Notes under the pieces: model-generated
The model's input: only the letters and a program-made list of their open reading frames with translations
Told to the model about the DNA's origin: nothing
The model's database searches: none
Source of the DNA: Sphingobacterium detergens
GTDB taxonomy: Bacteria > Bacteroidota > Bacteroidia > Sphingobacteriales > Sphingobacteriaceae
Length of the DNA: 64,000 nucleotides
Direction: 5' to 3'
NCBI RefSeq assembly: GCF_003610355.1
Contig: NZ_RAPY01000006.1
Span: 248,001-312,000 of the forward strand
Program-made: the position numbers and the translations under genes
Part shown: piece after piece, positions 7,396 through 17,013 of the stretch
Position numbering within the stretch: position 1 is the stretch's first letter
Layout: the number at the start of each line of letters is the position of its first letter

Positions 7396-9861
7396 TTATC
7401 GGCTTAATAGTGGATCACTTTTTCCGCTTTTCCCAGCTTCTATACGGCCTGCATACTGCTCTTGGAATGTATTGCAATCTTTGCAGCTGATACGGAAATC
7501 ATACCAAAAACTTTGTTTGGAAAGATCAAACTGAATTGTTGTTGACTCACCACTTTTGAGTTGGACTTCTTTTTTGCCCTGTCCATAGCTGATGTCTTCA
7601 AGTAGGAGACGATGACCTTTACTGTCCTGATTTATACAAGTGAACAACAGACGTCCCGTAAATGATTTTTCATCTCTGCTCTTTTCATAAGTACAACGGA
7701 TTTTGATATTTGGATGGTTAGTGTCGCCTTTAAACATACGATAAAATCCATTTGGTCCATGTACATCAAGTTGAAATAATCCATTGTCAAACGCATGGAT
7801 AGCCCAATTGTCTGATAAACTGCCTCCAGGGGATACGGCGTAGTTACGGGAAGTTCCAATCTCACCCTTATAAGGAGTACTATGATATACTGTAAACGGT
7901 GAACCCGCAGTGCGGTCTCCAAATACCTTGTTTGAAGCTTCAAATGTCAGTTGATACCTTCCATCAGATAGATATTCTCCATGTGCATAAAGTTCATAGG
8001 GGAGAGCGCAGGAGTCACGAAGCCCTTCTTCCTGTTTTGGAAAATAAGGTGAACGGGCGGGATCCTGATCAATCTGCTTGATCTCATCTGCAGTTAATGC
8101 TTTGAATCCCATCGGAAGACCTTTAAATTTTGCCTGGTGGATCTCTGTGATAAATGGCTGACGTTCTAATACCAATGGCTTTTTGATTAGCTCTCCATTA
8201 TAAGGCCTAAAAGCAGAAGTGAGATCTCCGCAGACCGTACGTCGCCAGCTACTCACATTGGTTTCCTTTGCTTCTTTTTTTACTTTGTGGCTAATGAATT
8301 TTTCTAAAAACTGCAAGCTTGAGGTATGGTCAAATACCTGTGAGTTTACCCAACCACCCCTTGTCCAGGGAGAAGCGATGATTAGAGGTACGCGATAGCC
8401 CAAGCCGATGTTGCTTTCCCTTCCACTTTCGGGGTAATACTGTTCGTCGCGACGTACAAATTCCAATTTTGGGTCAATATCTGGGGACACTTTGCCACTA
8501 TCTGCTTCATAAGGATTAGGAGCTGTAAAAGGAGCGAAGTGATCAAAATAACCGTCATTCTCATCATAGGTAAGGATAAAGATTGTCTTTTTCCAGACTT
8601 CCGGATTTTGTGTTAGGATATCCATAATTTCACTCACATACCAGGCACCAAACCAAGGAGAGTCTGGATGATCGGAGAAAAGTTGAGGTGGAGCAAGCCA
8701 GGAAACCGTTGGTAGTTTACCTGCTTCGACATCTTTTCTAAATTGGTATAACACATCACCTTTTGGGATTTGCAGTTCCCGTTGATGCTCGCCTTCCTGA
8801 TAATGCATTGTTTCGAGCTCCATGTAATCGGGCTGTGCACTGTTATTCACAAATGCACGACGATGAATATCTTTCGTTCGTTCATCAAGTTTTTCAAAGT
8901 TTTCCGCCGTGTATTGTTGTAGCTCTTCCAGCACATGTTGATGTTCCTTATGTAACTTTTCAAGTGCATCTTTGGTCGTTGTGGTGGCTATTTTCTGTTC
9001 CAGTTCTTCTTTTTTGCGTGCAAGCAGCTCTCTATAGCGCGGACTATATTTGACTTGATACTGAGGGAAATATTCCATGGGGTTGCATCCAAAATTCGCT
9101 AACCATCCATTGGCTTCTCCACTGTATCCAGCACTACTTGAAGAAATCTCATTTTGATATATTTTCCAGTCTACACCAAGTGCTGAAAGACGTTCTGGGA
9201 AGGTCTTCCAGTTCGCTTTACCACTAAATTCTGAATCACCGTTCCATACCAATGCCTTTCCGTTTAAGTTTTCCCGAATATTAGCTGTCCAAAAATAGAG
9301 TCTATTGGGATTTGTACCTGTAATACTTGAACAGAAATGTTGATCACAGATCGTGAAAGAATCTGCCAGTGAATAGTAGAATGGAATGTCTTCTCGCGTA
9401 TAATGTCCCATCGTCAGTGGAAGGTCTGCGAACTCTTTAAATCCAGAATGTTTGACATCTAGCCATTTGTTCATCTTTCCTTTATTTCGGGCATCGGTTT
9501 GATCGGTCCAATTATGAGGCAAACATCCCATCCATGTAATTTTTGAATCTTTAATATCCAATCGGAAAGGAGCGTATGTTTCACCTGTTTTTTGCGTCTG
9601 TAACCACACTTTGTTTCTGTTTGGCTGGCGGATCGCCCTTGGATCATTGAAACCTCGCACTCCCCGTAGTGTACCAAAAGCATGATCAAAAGATCTATTT
9701 TCCTGCATCAGTAGAACCACATGTTCAGCATCATAAAAGGTGCTCCCCAAAGCGGGATTGATGGCCATTGCTTTTGCAATAGCAGAAGGAATAACCTGTG
9801 AAAGTGAGGCTCCTCCGGCAAGCATTGCTGCTTTTTTTAGAAAATCTCTTCTTGTGTCCAT
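7396..9861 (-). CDS. Phosphocholine-preferring phospholipase C, Tat-exported
   Basis: The ATG at 9861 gives 821 residues and begins MDTRRDFLKKAA, a twin-arginine signal; a GTG at 9882 would overlap susD and is less likely. The N-terminal two thirds is a phosphoesterase of the bacterial non-haemolytic phospholipase C group, with LMQENRSFDHAFGTLRG, TGTNPNRLYFWTAN and ILTYDENDGYFDHFAPF. The C-terminal part (about 610-820) looks like the two small beta domains usual in this family. It should split phosphatidylcholine or sphingomyelin-like lipids outside the inner membrane. The gene begins 5 nt after susD, so it is the last member of a sigma/FecR/SusC/SusD/enzyme locus. Lipid specificity is inferred from family. 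Confidence 0.9.
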   Translation of the reverse strand: MDTRRDFLKKAAMLAGGASLSQVIPSAIAKAMAINPALGSTFYDAEHVVLLMQENRSFDHAFGTLRGVRGFNDPRAIRQPNRNKVWLQTQKTGETYAPFRLDIKDSKITWMGCLPHNWTDQTDARNKGKMNKWLDVKHSGFKEFADLPLTMGHYTREDIPFYYSLADSFTICDQHFCSSITGTNPNRLYFWTANIRENLNGKALVWNGDSEFSGKANWKTFPERLSALGVDWKIYQNEISSSSAGYSGEANGWLANFGCNPMEYFPQYQVKYSPRYRELLARKKEELEQKIATTTTKDALEKLHKEHQHVLEELQQYTAENFEKLDERTKDIHRRAFVNNSAQPDYMELETMHYQEGEHQRELQIPKGDVLYQFRKDVEAGKLPTVSWLAPPQLFSDHPDSPWFGAWYVSEIMDILTQNPEVWKKTIFILTYDENDGYFDHFAPFTAPNPYEADSGKVSPDIDPKLEFVRRDEQYYPESGRESNIGLGYRVPLIIASPWTRGGWVNSQVFDHTSSLQFLEKFISHKVKKEAKETNVSSWRRTVCGDLTSAFRPYNGELIKKPLVLERQPFITEIHQAKFKGLPMGFKALTADEIKQIDQDPARSPYFPKQEEGLRDSCALPYELYAHGEYLSDGRYQLTFEASNKVFGDRTAGSPFTVYHSTPYKGEIGTSRNYAVSPGGSLSDNWAIHAFDNGLFQLDVHGPNGFYRMFKGDTNHPNIKIRCTYEKSRDEKSFTGRLLFTCINQDSKGHRLLLEDISYGQGKKEVQLKSGESTTIQFDLSKQSFWYDFRISCKDCNTFQEQYAGRIEAGKSGKSDPLLSR

Positions 9862-9866
9862 GTTTT

Positions 9867-11306
9867 TTATTTTATTAACCACATTGTGGCATTTACGTTA
9901 TCTCCTTCGGTAAACTGTCGCTTTACAGCTGCATCCAGGTTGGATTCATTATATTGCGACTCAGAAAGCGGATATTGCCAGCGTTTTGGTATTTTACCTC
10001 CATTTAACGTTCCGGGGCCAACTCTTAACACAGGGACACCAGTGCGTCGCTGTTCAAAGAAAGGTTCCCAGCTGGAATTCATATAGAAAGCAATATATTT
10101 TTGTGTCAATATTTTTGTTAGCGGATCGCCTGTTTCTAATTTGACAAGACCCTTATTCAGGTAATCAGAAACGATCGTTCCGGTTATTTTATAGAAAGCC
10201 ATTGATGCAGTTATTCCTTTTTGATAATGATCATTCATATCTCCGGAGATCCAGCCCCGTTGAATTGCTTCTGCTATTAGAAATTCCTGTTCGGCATAAC
10301 TTAAAAAGATCATCGGTTCATTCACTGGACTTCGAAGATCGACAAATCTTCTGGCAATTAGCGAAGATTGAGCGGCACTAGCTTGTTGATCGGCAGGAGA
10401 GAGCCCTGCATCTACGCCTTTATAGTTTGAGAAAACTCCCGCTGTTTTACCAGCGATAGCGTCCCCAAATGAGAATAAACGAGGGTCCTCCCTTTTCTGA
10501 AGCATTTCTACAAAAGATTGTTCGAGTGATACTAAGGTTGAAACGCTTAGGTGTCCTGCTGTAGGGTAGTAGTTTGAGGGATCAGAGGTATTGAATACAA
10601 GTTGTGCATTGTCACCAATATTCCCCATGAGTGGATATTTGACTGGATTACTGATTATAGATTGAAATTGTTGCTTAATGGCTATTTTGGTTTGGCCTTC
10701 TTTCTTTGAAAGATGAATGAGCAGACGTAATCGATAAGCGTTTATTAGTTTTTTCCATTTATTGGCATCGCCGCCGTATATAATATCTCCGTCTATTTTT
10801 CCATTTCCTGTATCCAGGAGAGAGTTTGCTTGCTCCAGTTCTTGCAGTAGTCCATCATAGATATCTTCTTGTTTGTCATAGATTGGCGTGCGACCGTCTA
10901 GTTCGGCGCGAAGGGCATCTGTATAGGGAATATCGCCAAAGGTTTCTGTCATTTGCGCAAAATAGATTACACGAAACAAATGAGCAAGTCCTTGGAAATT
11001 TTTGTTGTCCGTAACAAGAGGTTCTAATTTGAGCACTTGACGTAAACCTCCATAATTATCATAATTGCCGCGATTCCAATTGTAGTTGATGGATTCGTTA
11101 GGTCGTTCATAATAAGTGAGGTGCCTTGAGGCATAAGCTGCACTGATAGGATTATTGTTAAAGATATTCTGACAGATATAGGTCATTAATAATGCCGGCG
11201 TAGCTTTGGTCGGTTTATTGGGGTTGTCTTGATAATAATCAAATTTTTTGCAGCTAGTCACCATGGTGAATAAGCAAACGAGCCAAGGAATATATGTTTT
11301 TTTCAT
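9867..11306 (-). CDS. SusD/RagB-like outer-membrane lipoprotein
   Basis: The 479-residue protein has a lipoprotein signal ending MVTSCKKF (C19) and the helical pattern of SusD-like nutrient binding proteins, with a conserved-looking N-terminal part (NPNKPTKATPALLM, HLTYYERPNESINYNWNRG) and C-terminal WEPFFEQRRTGVPVL. SusD proteins sit on the cell surface over the SusC channel and capture the ligand. It lies 14 nt after susC and 5 nt before the phospholipase. The ligand is probably not a plain polysaccharide given its enzyme partner; a lipid head-group product is my inference. Confidence 0.9.
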   Translation of the reverse strand: MKKTYIPWLVCLFTMVTSCKKFDYYQDNPNKPTKATPALLMTYICQNIFNNNPISAAYASRHLTYYERPNESINYNWNRGNYDNYGGLRQVLKLEPLVTDNKNFQGLAHLFRVIYFAQMTETFGDIPYTDALRAELDGRTPIYDKQEDIYDGLLQELEQANSLLDTGNGKIDGDIIYGGDANKWKKLINAYRLRLLIHLSKKEGQTKIAIKQQFQSIISNPVKYPLMGNIGDNAQLVFNTSDPSNYYPTAGHLSVSTLVSLEQSFVEMLQKREDPRLFSFGDAIAGKTAGVFSNYKGVDAGLSPADQQASAAQSSLIARRFVDLRSPVNEPMIFLSYAEQEFLIAEAIQRGWISGDMNDHYQKGITASMAFYKITGTIVSDYLNKGLVKLETGDPLTKILTQKYIAFYMNSSWEPFFEQRRTGVPVLRVGPGTLNGGKIPKRWQYPLSESQYNESNLDAAVKRQFTEGDNVNATMWLIK

Positions 11307-11320
11307 AATAAGTTCTCCAA

Positions 11321-14300
11321 TTAAAATTTAAGATTGACATTGAAACCGATGTTACGAACGGTCGGTTCAGCGAGCTGTAAGTCACTATATCCGTCAGGAT
11401 CCATATAAGGGACCTTAGACCAGAGTAATAAATTGCGTCCTACCAATGAAAAACTCGCTGTCTTAAATGGTGTTTTGGTTAAAAGGCTGCTGGGGATTTG
11501 ATAGCTTAGTGTCAACTCTCGTAGTTTAACAAAAGTTCGATCGTAGAGAGTTGACTCATCAATTCCGTTTGTGTAAGTTGCAAAAACCCAATCCACATAG
11601 TTTACCTTGGTGGTATTAGGAACGAAAGTGCGGGAATCACCGGTTATATTACCTTGGGCATCATAGGTAACATCTCCTCCGGTTTGTGTTACGCCACCGG
11701 CAAGATAGGTCTTTTCTCCACGGTAAGCATCGTCACGGTAACTATTTGCGGTATTGGGATGCATACCACCTTCATACATTTTTGCTTCTATAGCATTATT
11801 TGTTTTCCCCCCAATACGACCGTCGAGAGCAAAGGAAATTCCGAAATTTTTATATTGAAAGCTATTCAGAAATCCAAATTCCCAGTTCGGTAGCATATAG
11901 CCAAGATTGACCTGCTGATTAATGTATTGCGGAATTCCATTTTCATGGACAATCTGTCCATCTGGAGATTTTTGCCATGCCCAGCCGCGATAGATATCCA
12001 TTCGTTGCCCCACTTTTACACCACCGCGAATTTCTTCACCACCTTGATATTCAAGCACTGTATTACGTAATCGGGAGTAATTTAATGTTGTACTCCATTT
12101 AAAATTCTCCGTCTGTATAGGTGTTCCTGATACGACAACTTCGATACCTCTCCGTCGGTAACGGTCACCATTTACTTGAAGTTTTGCAAACCCTGAAGCT
12201 TCCGATAGGGGGACTTCTACAACATTGTTAGTCCGGTCATAGTTGAAATAGGTGAAATCAACGCCGATCCGATTGCGAAATAGCCGTAACTCAGCACCGT
12301 ATTCCTGAGAGATTGTTTTGTTGGGTTTTAATCCTGGAGGACGTAAGGCATCAGGAAGATACAAAGAAGGGTTTCCGTTCCATCTGCTACCGATTTCGTA
12401 GCTTAATAGCGCACTATAGGCATTGATATCGGTCGTGGCATCTGTTACAGCACCGCGTAGTTTAAAGTAAGAGATTACTGTAGGTAAATGGAACATTTCA
12501 GATACGATCAGGCTCAAGGAAGCTGAAGGATAGAAATATGAATTGTAAGGGGATTGTAGAGCAGAGGTCCAATCGTTTCTTCCTGTTAAACTTAAAGTTG
12601 CCATATTACGATAGTCCAGATCAACATAGCCATACATTCCATATACTTGTTTTTCTACGCGTTCATTGGTAGAGCGGACAGGGTCTCTGGAATTATCCAG
12701 GTTGTACCATGCTGGAACAGAGAGCCCACCTGTTGTCCTAGACTCCAGTTTATTGTACTGGTCTAATCTGGTACTCGCCCCGACACTGGCACTAATCGTA
12801 AAATCTTGGGATAGTTTTTTATCATAGGTCAATAGTGCATCACTGACAAAACGCATGCGATTATCACGATTGACGCTATAATTACCATATGGTGCTGCGG
12901 AAGTACCATAATTGATATAACTATATGGAACGCGGCTTTCACTGTTAGCAAAGTTTGTGGTAATGCCACCGCGAACGAGTAATTTTAGGTCGTTGTTAAA
13001 CTTATATTTGATATTTCCTTGTGATACAATGACATCATTGGTATAGGCTCTTTCCTTCTCGTATGCTAAGAACCAAGGGTTATTATACCAGCTATAATTA
13101 TAGGTTAATTGTTCCGAGCCTTCCCGCCCTGGTTTCCAATAATTCCGCATATCCCGAATGTCGACATCAGGTCCCATCCATAATATGATGTTGTAAAGAT
13201 AATTATCAGGAGAATAATCACTATTTGGATAATTAGGCGAGTATTGTCTATTATAGGATAGTGTTGCCTCGGCATCGAGTTTACTGTTTAGTTTGAGCTT
13301 CCCTGCTAGGCTTAATGTGGTAGAATTTAACGTGGTGTTGGGTACTTGGCCTTTCTGATACAAGTGAGATAATGAGATGCGATAATCTGACTTGTCCGTT
13401 GATCCGGCCACACTCAAATTATGGGTCGTTATTAAGCCATTAGTGAGAAAATTATTTAAATTTTCTTTCCCTCTACTGATCCATGGAAGGGGTTTCAATT
13501 TATTTGTCGCTGGATCCAATGGACTATTGTATTGTGGTATTTCGACAAAACCGCTACTTGTGCTCGGATCAGGTTGATTCAATTTTGGTCCCCAGACGTA
13601 ACCATAGGCATCATTGATACCACCGCCTTTTCCATCGACAAACGCGTATTTTCCATTAAATCCCATACCATAGTCCTGCTGTGTTTTGGGAATACGTAAG
13701 AATCCGGCTTGAAATTCCGTACTAGAGTTATAGGTGAGTTCAATTCCTGCAGTTCCGCCTTTGCCCTTTTTGGTGGTGATCATAATAGCACCGTTTTGTG
13801 CTACTGAACCATATAAAGCTGATGAAGCAGTTCCTTTCAATACAGTAATATTTTCTATATCATCTGCATTTATGCTCCACATATTAAAGCCATCTGGGGC
13901 AGGAACCCCATCAATGACGATTGTAGCATTGCCCCCTCTCAGTGTAATTTCGGGATTTTCAAATAGGGTAGATTTAGTTTTGATTTGGAGACCAGCAACT
14001 TTACCAACCAAGCTGGACGCAACATTAGGCTCACGGGCTACGGACAGACTTTCTCCCTTAACTTCCTGTGCAGCATAAGCCACCTTCCGCTTCTCTTTAT
14101 TAATACCTAAGGCAGTGACGACCACTTCCGCCATCGCATTGCTGATTGGGTTCATCACTACCTGAAGATCTTTGTCTTTCACTGTAATTTCCTTTCTCTC
14201 GTATCCCAAAAAACTAAAGACTAGTGTTGAGTTAACGGATACCTTTAATGCAAATTTTCCTTCTGAATCCGTGCGGGTTCCAATTTTATTGTCAGTTTTT

Positions 14301-14743
14301 GTATAGATATTAACGCCAGCAAGTGGTCCCTTTTCATCCCTTACAGTCCCTGAAATCTCGATTTGTTGTAACCTAAGGGCTGCCGTAATTGTGATTGTTC
14401 GCGACATCTTTTGGTAGGTCAGCCCTCTCGGAGCGAGGATTTTTTCCAATGTTTCATCTAAAGACGCCTGTTCTACTGTAAGATTAACTGGTTCTGCTTT
14501 ATTTACCAGGTCGCTTGAATAAAAAAACTTATAATCAGTCTGTTGTGTTATTTTTTTTAGCACATTATCCAAGCGCATGTGCTTGACTGATAGGTTGATT
14601 TGTTGTCCGTTTGTTTTGGCATTGAGCCCAATTGAGAACAAGATGAAGATGATTGTCAATTTCATTCTTCTAATGATTAAATAATGTTCCGTAAAAAAAC
14701 GACATAGTTGTATCGTTTCTTTACGATCACAGAAATATTCCAT
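11321..14743 (-). CDS. SusC/RagA TonB-linked outer-membrane transporter with STN domain
   Basis: The frame encodes 1140 residues. The signal peptide starts at the internal MKLTIIFILFSIGLNA; the 26 residues before it may be translated, as often annotated for SusC proteins paired with FecR, or the start may be the inner Met. Next come an STN (secretin/TonB N-terminal) domain (LSVKHMRLDNVLKKI), a carboxypeptidase-like domain (EISGTVRDEKGPLAGVNI), the plug, and a large barrel ending VRNIGFNVNLKF. The STN domain is the part that talks to a FecR anti-sigma factor, which fits the FecR and sigma genes just upstream. It should import the ligand captured by the SusD partner. Confidence 0.93.
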   Translation of the reverse strand: MEYFCDRKETIQLCRFFTEHYLIIRRMKLTIIFILFSIGLNAKTNGQQINLSVKHMRLDNVLKKITQQTDYKFFYSSDLVNKAEPVNLTVEQASLDETLEKILAPRGLTYQKMSRTITITAALRLQQIEISGTVRDEKGPLAGVNIYTKTDNKIGTRTDSEGKFALKVSVNSTLVFSFLGYERKEITVKDKDLQVVMNPISNAMAEVVVTALGINKEKRKVAYAAQEVKGESLSVAREPNVASSLVGKVAGLQIKTKSTLFENPEITLRGGNATIVIDGVPAPDGFNMWSINADDIENITVLKGTASSALYGSVAQNGAIMITTKKGKGGTAGIELTYNSSTEFQAGFLRIPKTQQDYGMGFNGKYAFVDGKGGGINDAYGYVWGPKLNQPDPSTSSGFVEIPQYNSPLDPATNKLKPLPWISRGKENLNNFLTNGLITTHNLSVAGSTDKSDYRISLSHLYQKGQVPNTTLNSTTLSLAGKLKLNSKLDAEATLSYNRQYSPNYPNSDYSPDNYLYNIILWMGPDVDIRDMRNYWKPGREGSEQLTYNYSWYNNPWFLAYEKERAYTNDVIVSQGNIKYKFNNDLKLLVRGGITTNFANSESRVPYSYINYGTSAAPYGNYSVNRDNRMRFVSDALLTYDKKLSQDFTISASVGASTRLDQYNKLESRTTGGLSVPAWYNLDNSRDPVRSTNERVEKQVYGMYGYVDLDYRNMATLSLTGRNDWTSALQSPYNSYFYPSASLSLIVSEMFHLPTVISYFKLRGAVTDATTDINAYSALLSYEIGSRWNGNPSLYLPDALRPPGLKPNKTISQEYGAELRLFRNRIGVDFTYFNYDRTNNVVEVPLSEASGFAKLQVNGDRYRRRGIEVVVSGTPIQTENFKWSTTLNYSRLRNTVLEYQGGEEIRGGVKVGQRMDIYRGWAWQKSPDGQIVHENGIPQYINQQVNLGYMLPNWEFGFLNSFQYKNFGISFALDGRIGGKTNNAIEAKMYEGGMHPNTANSYRDDAYRGEKTYLAGGVTQTGGDVTYDAQGNITGDSRTFVPNTTKVNYVDWVFATYTNGIDESTLYDRTFVKLRELTLSYQIPSSLLTKTPFKTASFSLVGRNLLLWSKVPYMDPDGYSDLQLAEPTVRNIGFNVNLKF

Positions 14744-14798
14744 AATTTTGAATTAAGGTTGTTTAACGATTTTTTTGAACAGCTTTTTTGAATAGACT

Positions 14799-14830
14799 GC
14801 GGAGATGTTACCACCATCTCCGCTTTTTTT
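14799..14830 (+). terminator. Hairpin with T-run on the plus strand between fecR and susC
   Basis: A perfect 9-bp stem (14799-14807 with 14815-14823) is followed on the plus strand by seven Ts. No plus-strand gene precedes it. For the minus-strand fecR-susC message it is a strong hairpin without a U-run, so it may act in RNA processing or stop antisense transcription. Confidence 0.55.
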
Positions 14831-14859
14831 GTGTTAACTTCGTATCATAGGCAGCGTTT

Positions 14860-16047
14860 TTATTTGTTTTTTTGTTTAACAGTAAGATGATTGCCATTAA
14901 GGATAAAATCCAGGTTGCCTACATTTGCAAGCATTTTCAGTACGCCATTTAATTTACTGTTACGATCCATACTACCACTATATAGACCCTTGGGTAAATT
15001 TCCAACTATGCTGACTTTCAAATCATACCAATTACTAATATCTTGTAATATCTTACCTAATGTTTCATCTTTAAAATAGAAATATCCTTCTTTCCATGCA
15101 GTAGCACCTTCAATATCTATCGCTTGTGTTTTTAACTTGTTTTTTTCATCTATAAAAGCTCTTTCCCCTGGTGTCATGACGATGTGCTGATCATGATAGG
15201 TCAATTGGACCGATCCTTCGACCAATGTGGTTGATACATGTTTGGGATGATAGGCTCTTACATTGAAAGCAGTACCTAATACAGAAATATTGAGATCTCC
15301 AGTTTGGACTTTAAAAGGACGTTTTTTATCTTTTTGTACTTTAAAGAATGCTTCTCCTTCGACTTTGACAAAGCGCTCATCTGTAGGAAATCGATTTGGA
15401 AAATAGAGCTTGGAATTAGCATTTATCCAAACAGTCGATCCATCTGGTAACTGTATTTCAAAAGTTCCAGCTTTTGGAACTTCGAGCACGTTCCATTGAA
15501 TAGTTTCTTCAGCGGAACTTCCGCCATAAACCAATCGACCTTTTTCGTAGTTCAGATTTGCTATGCTGTTCTTCTCATTAATTGTGTGTTGCTTGTTAAA
15601 CTCAAGCTTTTCGCCATTATAAAGTGTCAGACGTGCTTGGTTTTTCCCCGGAAGTATTTCTGTTGGATGTTTTTCGACAAACTTTTGCGGTAGATTTTCA
15701 GATATATTTGGTTTGTAATGCCAAAGTATGGTTAACATGCCTAGGATTAGTACTGCTGCTGCCGAAGCAAATGTCCATAGTTTTTGTACTTTTCTTTGTT
15801 TTTTTTCTCTCTCCTGAAGCGTTGCTAGTGTTTGTGCCATTTTTTTGTCAACAGCACAAATGATCGACTCAACGACTTGGGTGGGTGGTTCGCATTGCTG
15901 CGTAGAAATCTGTTCTTCTATTAGCTCACGAAGATTCTCGATGGATGCAGTAGAACCAAAATGTTGCATCAGTTGTTCGATGTCTTCAGCTGAGCAACGG
16001 TTGACAATAAAATCCTGAAACAGCTTATTCAAATTTTTCTTTTCCAA
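14860..16047 (-). CDS. FecR-family anti-sigma factor
   Basis: The 395-residue protein has a cytoplasmic N-terminal region (about 1-85), one membrane helix (about 91-108), a periplasmic FecR domain (VPKAGTFEIQLPDGSTVWIN, FPNRFPTDERFVKVEGEAFF) and a C-terminal domain of the DUF4974 type (ISNWYDLKVSIVGNLPKGLYSG). FecR proteins hold an ECF sigma factor inactive until the STN domain of a loaded outer-membrane receptor signals. It follows the sigma gene by 83 nt and precedes susC, so the three should form a cell-surface signalling set. Confidence 0.93.
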   Translation of the reverse strand: MEKKNLNKLFQDFIVNRCSAEDIEQLMQHFGSTASIENLRELIEEQISTQQCEPPTQVVESIICAVDKKMAQTLATLQEREKKQRKVQKLWTFASAAAVLILGMLTILWHYKPNISENLPQKFVEKHPTEILPGKNQARLTLYNGEKLEFNKQHTINEKNSIANLNYEKGRLVYGGSSAEETIQWNVLEVPKAGTFEIQLPDGSTVWINANSKLYFPNRFPTDERFVKVEGEAFFKVQKDKKRPFKVQTGDLNISVLGTAFNVRAYHPKHVSTTLVEGSVQLTYHDQHIVMTPGERAFIDEKNKLKTQAIDIEGATAWKEGYFYFKDETLGKILQDISNWYDLKVSIVGNLPKGLYSGSMDRNSKLNGVLKMLANVGNLDFILNGNHLTVKQKNK

Positions 16048-16130
16048 GGCACTTCTTTTATATCTATTACGCCTTGCTAATGAAAAGTCACTACACGAAA
16101 TTGAAATTATTTTTTATTTTTTTGAAAGAG

Positions 16131-16724
16131 CTATTTAGTCCACAGAAGAAGAAGGAAATAAGGGAGATTTACTGGGTTCTGTAGAAACAGTAATATTTTT
16201 TTATTGGCACGATTTAAATGGTTACTAATCGTATTGGGAGATATTTGTAAAAGATCTGAAACTTCCTCATAGCTGCGCCCCTCTATTTTGCACAATTGAA
16301 ATACCGTTCTACATTTAGGGGGAAGTTCTGTCAATGCTTTATCTATCAATTCTCTTCGGTATTTATTTTCCAAAAGCTCATCTATATGTTGGTAGACAGT
16401 TTCTTGGATATTGACAAGATATTGCTGATAATTTCGATCTTTACTGATTTTTCGATAAAAGTCAGCTACCATATTGGCTGCTATGCGATAAAGGTAACCT
16501 TCAAAGGAACGTTCAGGGTCAATCTTTGTTCTATTTTCCCAAACTTTAACGAAAACATCGTGAAGAATATCTTCTGCAATATCGGACGCTTTTACGAGTT
16601 TAAGCAGGTTGCTTGCCAGTTGATGCTTGTACGTATTGTACAACCATTCAAAAGCTATCATTTCACCTGCATTTAAGCGAATGATCCAGGCAGTATAATT
16701 CAGATCTTCAGCCTTGCTCTTCAT
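16131..16724 (-). CDS. ECF RNA polymerase sigma factor (FecI-like)
   Basis: The 197-residue protein has a sigma-70 region 2 (ILHDVFVKVWENRTKIDPERSFEGYLYRIAANMVADFYRK) split here over two adjacent helices, and a region 4 (LPPKCRTVFQLCKIEGRSYEEVSDLLQISPNTISNHLNRA). It belongs to the Bacteroidota ECF group paired with FecR and SusC. It is the first gene of the unit that ends with the phospholipase, and probably directs its transcription when the ligand is present. Confidence 0.92.
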   Translation of the reverse strand: MKSKAEDLNYTAWIIRLNAGEMIAFEWLYNTYKHQLASNLLKLVKASDIAEDILHDVFVKVWENRTKIDPERSFEGYLYRIAANMVADFYRKISKDRNYQQYLVNIQETVYQHIDELLENKYRRELIDKALTELPPKCRTVFQLCKIEGRSYEEVSDLLQISPNTISNHLNRANKKILLFLQNPVNLPYFLLLLWTK

Positions 16725-16959
16725 TTTGCGAAACTATTGGTTATACATGAATTGGTTGTTAACTGAATGTAATCAGATTGTGTATATTATTCTAAGACTA
16801 AACAAGCGATCTTAAAAGATATATCATCAGCTAAAGCGTATTTACGCTACAATATTAGTAAATTATGAATAAAGTTTGCAAATATCTTTTAAAGGAGTGG
16901 AACTTTAGGTATTCTACAATAGGGCAATAATGCTTCTTTTTGAAATGGTGAACAAGGTA

Positions 16960-16998
16960 CTAACGTGAATCTGTTGTTTTCTGTTGGATTCACGTTAG
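16960..16998 (-). terminator. Inverted repeat downstream of trpA
   Basis: CTAACGTGAATC (16960-16971) and GATTCACGTTAG (16987-16998) form a perfect 12-bp stem with a 15-nt loop, 15 nt past the trpA stop. There is no U-run on the minus strand, so it is a 3'-end hairpin or non-canonical terminator. Confidence 0.5.
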
Positions 16999-17013
16999 CA
17001 CTTTGTTGTTGTA

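Noticed and set aside
9862..9882. GTG start of the phospholipase
   Set aside because: It would overlap susD by 16 nt and add residues before a typical Tat signal that starts at the ATG at 9861.
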